DNA of 64,000 nucleotides from Anaeramoeba flamelloides (taxonomy: Eukaryota > Metamonada > Anaeramoebidae): contig JANTQA010000023.1 in assembly GCA_027625915.1 (NCBI GenBank), positions 1,798,001 through 1,862,000 on the forward strand. Direction: 5' to 3'. The translations under genes and the position numbers were made by a program. Positions 1-7,920 of this stretch are shown in pieces (position 1 is the first letter of the stretch; each line of letters starts with the position of its first letter). The notes below the pieces were generated by a model. That model saw only the letters and a list, made by a program, of their open reading frames with translations. It made no database searches and had not been told where the DNA came from.

Positions 1-1745
1 GTGTTGTAAAATATGAGATAATTTCTGACAAAGCCCATTTTTGTGAAAAAGTAATAAAAGAAAAAGTTAAACTTTAAAAAAATAAAAACTTTTGACTTAA
101 CTGTTAATTCCAGAATAAAATTTGGTACTCGTTTGATTGTATAAAATTCAATTATGTTGATTACTCTGAACACCATTTGATGAAAGTGAAAAACAACTCT
201 TATTAGGAAAAAAAAGAAACTGTCGATCGTAAAATATGAAAAACTTTAAATAGTTCTTTTTTTTGTTATCATTATATTTGTTCAGGAAATTTATTAAGAA
301 AAGAAAGGTAATGAACTGATACTCTATTTCCTGATTAAATAAAAATTGTTTGTGAAGAAAGTAGGAAGATTTTACCAGTTTGAAAAGTTTTAATTGTAAC
401 GAACTTTTAAAAAAGATTTTTTGAGAGTAAAGAGAAATTTAAACTTTGAAACCATAACACCTTTTACTTTTCTATTTCGTAAAACCGAAAGCGAACACAA
501 AAAGTAAGTTAATCAGAGTTGGATCTTATATTTGTCAATTTTTTACTGATATTTGAATTCTAAATGGGAAAAAATTTTCATTTTTCTTCTCCATATTTTT
601 CTTGAATAAAATGAGTTTTCAAAGAAGATGGTTGCTATTTGTGGTTTCTATTTGAAAAAGGAAATTAAAAATCAAGTGAAAGTTATTCTCATTTAGAATT
701 CAAATACCAGAATGGAATTTTGTTGTTTGTAATTACTGATAAATTCAATAAATCGAAAAAAAATTTTTATTTCATTTTCCTTTTTTTCATTTTTGGCTTC
801 TCAAAATTTCAAAAAATTTCCGATCAAAGTCCAATTGACAACGAAAAATTTTGCAAAGTTTTTTTTCACCCACACACTAACGACAGACACACAAACTATT
901 GTTATTTGAGTAAGGAATTTTTTCTTTTCTTTTTTTTTTTTTAAAAAAAACTTTTTGAAATTCAGATCTACAAATCCAAATGTCAAAAGTCAATTTTTAA
1001 CAAGCGGACTTCTAGAAAATACAACGTTCAAAGGTTAGGTTTTTTTTTTAAAAAAAAGAAACCCATCCCAACTCAACCTACCTTAACATACTGAGACTAA
1101 TAACACTTCCAATTAAAGTTCAGTTATCTCTGTTTAGAAGTGAGGATAAGTTGGGCGAGGAAAGAACACAGCGGCAAAAACAGCGTTGTTTAACACTCGT
1201 CAAATACAGCGATTGTTAAACAAAGTTTTTTTATGTTGGTTTCTTGAAGAGTTATAAATTTAAGGGGATAGCCACATTTTCCAATTTTTAGACCTTCCCC
1301 GTTATTTGAAATTGAATCATTAAAAGCATTTCTTTAACCAAGACTTGAAAGTTTTATTGTTGGTGTAGGCCCAGTTTACCAAATTTAAAAAATTTTAATT
1401 GTGTGAAAATTACAGTAATTTGAGTTTTGAGTATCTTCAGGAATTAGAACTTTGAAATGGAATATCATTAATATTTGAAAATTGATTAATTTGAAAAGAA
1501 TAAGAGTAAATCAAAGTTAAATTTCCATTTTTACCATTATCGATTTTTATTGAAAATTTCAGTTTTAAATTATTATTGAAGAAGTGTAAATTATACTCTA
1601 GTTGCCCTTAAACTTAAATCCCCTTTCAGAAATTTAAGATTAAAATCATAGATTTCACTATTATTAATCACTGAAAATAATTTCAAACCAACACAGTGTT
1701 AAATTAATTCATTGTGATTTTATTCATTTGGTTTATTTACAAGTA
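1..1745. other. AT-rich intergenic DNA, no gene seen
   Basis: I find no convincing coding sequence here. The open stretches are poly-T/poly-A driven and begin with TTG. The stretch holds an inverted-repeat pair (549-710), a left end resembling family C (from 736), and a relatively GC-rich patch at 1140-1225 with three CAGCG words and a 10-bp inverted repeat, TTGTTTAACA at 1186-1195 against TGTTAAACAA at 1214-1223. No tRNA or rRNA was recognised. Confidence 0.5.
549..710. repeat. Short inverted-repeat element
   Basis: About 19-21 bp around TATTTGAATTCTAAATG (550-568) recur as the reverse complement CATTTAGAATTCAAATA (691-708), separated by about 120 bp without coding potential. The size and layout fit a small non-autonomous TIR element or its remnant. 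No second copy was seen, so the family assignment is open. Confidence 0.45.
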
Positions 1746-1847
1746 AACAATATTCCAAAAAAATTGAAAAAAGTTTAAACAGCTGAAAGAATAACAAGAA
1801 TATACTTTAAATTCAATTTAGAAAGAATTTTGATTTTACAAGAAAAC

Positions 1848-2469
1848 TATTTTTCAGTCAAAGTGGCCCAGTTGTAATGGTATAATACACGTGTTTAAAG
1901 GGTTTGCATAGATATTACAGTCAGTTTCACTTTTAAGGCACAAACTTTCAACGAAATTTAAGGCACAAAAAAAAATCTCAAATTAAAGCACAAAATTCAA
2001 ATTCGAGTAAAAATAAATTATCAAAAAAAAAAATTCCAAATTTTGTGCCTTAAATTTCGTTGAAAGTTTGTACCTTAAAAGTGAAACTGACAGTAATAAA
2101 TTTGAAAAATTTCACTTCATTTTCATTTCCTTTTTCAAATAGAGACCATAAATACCAACACACTTCGTTTGGGGGCTTGGTTTCTAAAAGAAAAGTTTGG
2201 AAAATGGAGTGAAAATGTTTCATATTTATTATTCAAATACCAATAGAAGTTCAAAACGAACACCGTTGTTTTTCTCAATAGGGCCCTAAGAATTTGAGTT
2301 TTTCAATTCTTAAGAGAATCTTTTGATTAATTAGTTTTCTTTCAGACATCTATCAACAATTCTTTGATGTGTATTATTCTGATTATTTCTATTTGTTCTT
2401 CAAATGTCAATTATATAAAATAATTGATATTTGAAAAAAAACGTTGGACCCCTTTGACTTTGACAGAGT
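1848..2469 (+). mobile_element. Family E TIR element (copy E1) inside D4
   Basis: The left end (TTTTTCAGTCAAAGTGGCC, then GTTGTAATGG..AT..TGTGTTTAAAGGG) matches E2 at 27716. The right end (TTGGACCCCTTTGACTTTGACAGAGTT) matches the E2 right end at 28229-28260. The two ends are imperfect inverted repeats and both abut TA. An A-family palindrome (A1) sits within it. The element interrupts family D element D4 at a point where the D3 copy is continuous. Confidence 0.65.
1918..2093. mobile_element. Family A palindromic MITE (copy A1, 176 bp)
   Basis: It begins CAGTCAGTTTCACTTTTAAG and ends with the near reverse complement, flanked by TA at 1916-1917 and 2094-2095. Compared with 197-bp copies it lacks one of the three GGCACAAA-containing units in the right arm, so the arms are unequal. 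It is inserted into E1. There is no coding capacity. Confidence 0.85.
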
Positions 2470-2608
2470 TTATTTTCATTTTTTGCCTTTTTTGTTTTGT
2501 TTTCAATTTCTTTTTCCCAGCCGCGTAATCTGTTTCCTTAGATCTGAATTTTTTCTCAATGGTTGATAGAAGGTTAGTGTTGAGTTTGTTAAATTGAAAA
2601 ATCACATA

Positions 2609-2780
2609 CAGTCAGTTCCACTTTTAAGGCACAAAAAAATCTCAAATTAAGGCACACAATTTGGAATTTTTTTTTTTGACAATTTATTTGACGAGAATCT
2701 GAATTTTGTGCCTTAATTTGAGTTTTTTTTTGTGCCTTAAATTTCGTTGAAAGTTTGTGCCTTAAAAGTGGAACTGACTG
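2609..2780. mobile_element. Family A palindromic MITE (copy A2, 172 bp) with visible empty site
   Basis: The element CAGTCAG...CTGACTG is flanked by TA at 2607-2608 and 2781-2782. The flanks read ATCACATA and TACAATTGG; the uninterrupted D3 copy reads ATCACATACAATTGG at about 47449-47460. This shows the exact insertion point and a TA target duplication. The left arm lacks one GGCACAAA unit relative to full copies. Confidence 0.9.
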
Positions 2781-2907
2781 TACAATTGGTGAGTGATATC
2801 TTATCATTTGATCGATCAACAACTGATGGCAGAAATTTCAACAAATTTACCAATACATTTTTTTGTTCAGCTCGTTTCATTATTTTGGACAAACCATTTT
2901 TTTTTTA

Positions 2908-3104
2908 CAGTCAGTTTTACTTTTAAGGCACAAACTTTCAACGAAAATTAAGACACAAAAAAATCTCAAATTAAGGCACAAAATTTGGAATTTTTTTTTT
3001 TACAATTTATTTTTACTAGAATTTAAGTATTGTGCCATAATTTGAGATTTTTTTTGTACCTTAATTTTCGTTGAAAGTTTGTGCCTTAAAAGTGAAACTG
3101 ACTG
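2908..3104. mobile_element. Family A palindromic MITE (copy A3, 197 bp)
   Basis: A full-length palindrome flanked by TA at 2906-2907 and 3105-3106. Each arm carries three spaced copies of the word AAGGCACAAA or a one-base variant. It lies immediately right of the recognisable part of D4. Confidence 0.88.
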
Positions 3105-3139
3105 TATTGTATCTTGAAATTGGAGTATCTTAAATCAAA

Positions 3140-3214
3140 ATTTGTGCCTTAAAGTGAACAAAATTTTGTGCCTTATTTCTTGATTTTTCCTGTGCCTTAA
3201 AATGGCACAGTACA
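3140..3214. repeat. Fragment related to family A (right half variant)
   Basis: Three spaced TGTGCCTTA words (3143, 3167 and 3191 regions) followed by ACAGTA resemble one arm of a family A element. The spacing and outer end differ, so it may be a diverged half-copy or a sister family. Confidence 0.5.
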
Positions 3215-3216
3215 GT

Positions 3217-3480
3217 AAATACTAATTAATTAATTAATTAAATAAATATTAATTAATTAATTAAATAAATATTAATAAATTAATTAAATAAATATTAATT
3301 AATTAATTAAATAAATATTAATAAATTAATTAAATAAATATTAATTAATTAATTAAATAAATATTAATTAATTAATTAATTAAATATTAATAAATAAATA
3401 AATTAATTATTAAATAATTATTTAATAAGTTCGGTATTAATTAAATAATTAATTAGTTAGGCATTAATTAATTTCATTAA
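3217..3480. repeat. TTAATTAA/AAATAAATA minisatellite
   Basis: Tandem units of about 30 bp made of TAATTAATTAAT plus AAATAAATAT run for about 200 bp and then degrade. The tract lies between two A-family copies. Spacer-free tandem repetition rules out a CRISPR-type array. Confidence 0.85.
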
Positions 3481-3499
3481 TTAAATCAATTAAAATTTA

Positions 3500-3695
3500 C
3501 CGTCAGTTTCACTTTAAAGACACAAACTTTCAACGAAATTTAAGTTGCAAAAAAATCTCAAATTAAGGCACAAAATTTGGAATTTTTTTTTTACAATTTA
3601 TTTTCACTAGAATTTGAATTTTGTGCCCTAATTTGAGATTTTTATTGTGCCTTAAATTTCGTTGAAAGTTTGTTCCAAAAAAGTGAAATTGACTG
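3500..3695. mobile_element. Family A palindromic MITE (copy A4)
   Basis: TA at 3498-3499 and 3696-3697 flank a 196-bp palindrome with both arms complete but several substitutions (CCGTCAG instead of CAGTCAG, CACTTTAAAG instead of CACTTTTAAG). It looks like an older copy than A5 or A6. Confidence 0.85.
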
Positions 3696-3870
3696 TATTT
3701 ATTATTTAGAAATAGATTTTATTTATTTTTACTTATTTACCAATAATTCATTGAATCAAATGATTTGATGTGTTTTTGGTAAATAAAACAAAGAAAAAAT
3801 AAAACATTTTTTTATAAATATACATTTTGGATCTTTTATTGTTGTTTTTTTTTTTTTTTTTGGAAATTAG

Positions 3871-3871
<1 letters not shown>

Positions 3872-3908
<37 letters not shown>
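3872..3908. repeat. (TA)n microsatellite
   Basis: An uninterrupted TA run of about 18 units directly next to the left end of element D5. Confidence 0.95.
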
Positions 3909-3910
<2 letters not shown>

Positions 3911-3912
3911 TA

Positions 3913-4458
3913 GTTAACTCTCTTTCAATCGTTTTAACAGTCCAAAATTCTTTCTCTTAAAAAAAAATCTTATTTAATCAATCCAAGAAGAAATACCAAA
4001 TTAGAACTATTTTATAATAAAAATGAAAACAATTGTAAATAAATTACAATACTCACAAAACAAAAAATAAATATTTATTAATAATAATAAATCAATTTAT
4101 ATGTTAAAAATCTTGGAGAGAGAAAAACAAATAAAAACATAATGATAAATTTGTTGAAATTCTATTTCAATATTGATCGATCAAAAGGTTAGATATCATC
4201 AACTAATTTTATTTGGGTATTTCTAATTGACGGACCCAATTTCGAAATAATAAAAATCTTTTAAAAAATTTAGAATTGGTAGAAAACAAAGTCGGGTAAT
4301 TGAAAAAAAAAATGAAATGAAAACAAAAAAAAAACAAAAAGAGATGAAATAATGATAAAAATGTTTAAAAGATCAAAATTATTTCCAATTTGAATGAAAT
4401 TTTATTATTGTGATTGTGTTGAATTTGTTAACTGTGATAAAAATTTTGAATTTTTGTT
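3913..4458 (-). mobile_element. Family D TIR element (copy D5, inverted)
   Basis: The reverse complement matches D1 at 26611-27139 along the whole length. Shared stretches include TCTTATTTAATCAAT with CCAAGAAGA, TTGATCGATCAAAAG, CCAATTTGAATGAAATT and the terminal AAATTTTGAATTTT. TA flanks both ends (3911-3912 and 4459-4460). It is non-coding and sits exactly between a (TA)n and a (GATA)n microsatellite. Confidence 0.75.
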
Positions 4459-4461
4459 TAA

Positions 4462-4516
<55 letters not shown>
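4462..4516. repeat. (GATA)n microsatellite
   Basis: About 13 perfect GATA units immediately right of D5, decaying into related AGATTTAGATTT and AGATAGAGATAG stretches to about 4635. Confidence 0.95.
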
Positions 4517-4804
4517 TATCTATAATAAAATTAAAATCAAGATTTAGATTTAGATTTAGAAATATAAATAGAATATAATAAAAAAAATAGATAAAAATTA
4601 AAATAGATATATAAAGATAGAGATAGAGATAGATTTGAATACAAATAGAAAATAAAATAAAAATGCTAAATAAATAATTAAAATTGATTGTCTTAATATT
4701 ATTAGATTATTATTTTAAATTTAATTAGAGTAAAGTTAAAAAGAAAATGATTTTTATTTTTATTTTTATTCTATTTAAAAACAAAATCTAATTTAGTGAT
4801 GTTA

Positions 4805-5001
4805 CAGTCAGTTTCACTTTTAAGGCACAAACTTTCAACGAAATTTAAGGCACAAAAAACTCTCAAATTAAGGCATAAAATTTGTAATTATTTTTTTTTA
4901 CAATTTATTTTACTAGAATCTGAATTTTGTGCCTTAATTTGAGATTTTTATTGTGCCTTAAATTTCGTTGAAAGTTTGTGCCTTAAAAGTGAAACTGACT
5001 G
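4805..5001. mobile_element. Family A palindromic MITE (copy A5, 197 bp)
   Basis: A full-length palindrome flanked by TA (4803-4804, 5002-5003). Arms are nearly perfect, which suggests a relatively recent copy. The central spacer contains ACAATTTATTTTACTAGAAT, the site at which another copy (A9) was hit by a Tc1-like element. Confidence 0.9.
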
Positions 5002-5309
5002 TATTAGAATTAATTTAAATTATTTAGACAAAAAAAATATAAAAAAATTATAAAAAAAAATTTTTTTTAACAAAATTGGTGGGGGAATCTTTACAATTAT
5101 TATATAAATTTAATTGTTATACCAATCTTTTGGGCGCTTATATTAATAAGTGGGTGATTCCAATAATTTTTTGAAGAAACTCAAAAAATAATAATTTAAT
5201 TATTTTCATCTATGTTTTAAACAAAACAGTACAGAAATGAAAATATAACAACCCTCTATATTTGTTTGATTGGTAACAAATATTAAATGGTATATCTACG
5301 ATGGGTTTA

Positions 5310-5357
5310 AATAAGATTAAAGGTGGGTCATTTCATGACCTATTTTCTAATCTTATT
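5310..5357. repeat. Short hairpin
   Basis: The sequence AATAAGATTAAAGGTGGGTC is followed after ATTTC by its imperfect reverse complement ending TAATCTTATT. The stem is about 20 bp with two small bulges. It is not attached to a recognisable gene end. Confidence 0.5.
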
Positions 5358-7129
5358 CAAAATAATTAAAAAAAATATTTTCTTCTTTTTTTTATATATT
5401 CTTGTTATTTTCTTTTTAATTTTACTTTATTACTTGAATTTTAATCAAGTTAAATATTGATAAATAAATTGTTTTTCGTTTTTTTGATTTTAATTATTAT
5501 CATTATCATTGAAATTAATATTATCCTGATATTATTCTTTATTTTTATTGTTTTTTGTGTATTTTTTTAATAATTCAGATATTGGTAATATTATTTCGAG
5601 TATGATAATAATTCATAACTTTTTTATTTTTTTTTTATTTTTTTTATATGAGTGAATAAGTAGAGTTGTTATTGTTTCAGTGATTGGGTATAACACCTTT
5701 TTAAAAAACTTGAAGATAATTGGTTTTAAAATTTTAAATAAGATGTTGACAGAGTACATTAAATTCTTCAAACAATATATTTTAAAACTGGGTATCTTCA
5801 TTTTTCAAAAAATTAATACCTTTAAAAGAGTTCGGTTATAGGCGACCGAGAGATAAATAAGAGTTGTTTAGAGTTTTTTTTTGTTTAAATATGGATATTT
5901 AAAAAAATAAAAATTATGGTTATTTAAGGGGGGGTGCTACATGTCGAACCTTAAATTTTAATATTGGAATCTGAAGAAAAAAAAATTATAATATTTTCAT
6001 TCATTTATCAGTATTTTAAAAAATCTTGTTAAAATTGAATTTTTAAATTCAAATTAATACTAATCTACTTTAAAAAAAATCTATTAATAAAGATCTTTAA
6101 TGAAACAATTTTTTTTATTTTATGCCGTGATTTTAAAAAGTTAAAATTTTTTTCAATTTTGATTATATTAAATCAGATAACTAATATTAAAAATTATTTT
6201 ATCTCAAAAAAATGTTCCAAACATAAAGTTTGTACAGTTTGTTTAATTTTAAACCAATAAAATTATTTCTTTATTTTTCTCCAAAACTGAGCTAAAAAAA
6301 AATAAATAATAGATCATCAAGGAAATAATTTCAGAGAATCTTTTTGTATTTATCAGTATTAAGTATCAAAACAAAAAAAATACTAATTAAAATATTGTTT
6401 GGAAGTTAAAAAAGGAAATGTATTAAATATCTAAGATTATTATTTCTAATTGATTTAATTTGGATGTTTGATTTTTTCAACAAATAATTTGTATAATACT
6501 GATAACAACCAAATAATGCAACACCACTTCAAAAATTGTTACATACCTGAAACCTTGAATTTAATAAAAAAAAATATAATCTTTAGGGTTCAAGACCAAT
6601 GAATAATTAAATCTGATTTGTAATTCACTTTTTGTTTGATTCTAAATATATAAAAATATAATTTTTTAAAAATTAAAAAAAATAAAATCAAAAACTGTAA
6701 AAAAGTGAGTCACAATTTTTTAAATGAGGATTACCTATTTTCATAAATGTGATTTCACTGAAAAAAAAGTTAATAACAAGCTTTTTTTACTAATGATTAA
6801 ATTCATTCGAAAAGACCATACTTAGTTACAATTTTTGAAGTGATTATTTTTCATTTAAAAGGTCTTTTTTATTTTCACATGATCTTTTAAAAAAAATGTA
6901 CAAAAAAAAAGAAAAAAGAATAAAAAGAAAGATAAAAAAAAAGAAAAAGAAAAAGAAAAAAAAAATTTATAAAAATTTGAAAAAAGGATTCTCCTCCAAA
7001 AATTGGAAAATATTCTTTTGATAAAAATAGTGGAATAAACCCTCAAAACAACTTCCATTAACATTATAAAGCGAGTCACGATATTTAGAAATCTACTTCT
7101 TTTTTTAAGTTGTTTTTTCAAATTTTTGT

Positions 7130-7311
7130 ACTTTGTTTTAATAAAAGAACAACCCAGATTTTATTGGTTTAAATGTTTAGAAACTTTGTAGAATTCAGTT
7201 AATCGTCGAAATATACTTTGTAAGGGGAATTTTTGAAAGTAGAGTTAATGATTGAAAAAAGAAAATTGAATGAGAGCTTTTTTGATATTTTTTTGAATTT
7301 ATTAGTATTAC
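7130..7311 (+). mobile_element. Family C element, right part
   Basis: It shares TTGGTTTAAATG, AAACTTTGTA.AATT, AAAGTAGAGTTA and AAAATTGAAT with the copy at 37086-37312, and the order of features with the intact 232-bp copy at 14901. The right end TTTGAATTTATTAG abuts TA. Confidence 0.5.
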
Positions 7312-7532
7312 TGAATCAATTTTTACAAAAATTGGATAAACTGTTCAGTTTTTTATTTTTAAGTGTATTACTATTTTTGAAATTAATTTATTTGAAGTGT
7401 TAAATACAATTTCCAATAATTTCAAGTAAAATTAATAAAATTATATCTGTATTTATTCTGGACATTCTTTAATAAAGGAGAAAAAACAGCAAAAAAAAAA
7501 AAAAACAATAAGAAAATTGAAAATGCAAGAAG

Positions 7533-7564
<32 letters not shown>

Positions 7565-7920
7565 TAAATAGTAATAAAAATAATTGTTTATTCTATATTA
7601 TTTTTACAAATATATAAAAAGTGTTAATTATAAATTAATTTTTTATTAATTAATTAAAGAATTCATTCAAAAATAGTATTTCATCATTATGGAGATAATA
7701 ATAAACAATAAAGCCCTTTTTGAAGAAAAAATTATCACATTGAAAATGTCAATAGAGTTATTATAGGATTGTAAGGTGAAAATCAAGGATATTTTATTTA
7801 CTTTTTTTTAAGGATTAATGATTAAATAATAAAAGATTTTGTTGAAATAAAAAAATGAATTTTTAAATTCTTAATAAAACATAACATAATATAACAACTC
7901 AAAATATGTAATAAATATAT

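Larger units (their letters stand above)
1746..2906 (+). mobile_element. Family D TIR element (copy D4), split by nested insertions
   Basis: The left part (1746-1848) aligns with the left end of copy D3 at 47219, sharing TTTAAACAG, the run ACTTTAAATTCAA and GATTTTACAA. The right part (2470-2892) aligns with the D3 middle (TTTTTTGTTTTGTT, GATAGAA.GTTAGTGTTGAG, TTTGATCGATCAAC, CATTATTTTGGACA). The parts are separated by an E-family element (1848-2469). The right part is itself interrupted by palindromic element A2 (2609-2780). The distal end of D4 is not recognisable beyond A3. The element is non-coding and is interpreted as a non-autonomous Tc1/mariner-type element. Confidence 0.7.
5002..7920. 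other. AT-rich intergenic DNA
   Basis: No gene is supported. It contains a hairpin at 5310-5357 (AATAAGATTA...GGGTCAT against ATGACC...TAATCTTATT), a poly-A run at 7530-7562, and the right half of a family C element at 7130-7311. The last 300 bp would include the 3' flank of the minus-strand Myb gene. Confidence 0.5.

Noticed and set aside
3217-3480. CRISPR-like repeat array
   Set aside because: Units are contiguous TTAATTAA-type repeats without unique spacers, in eukaryotic DNA.
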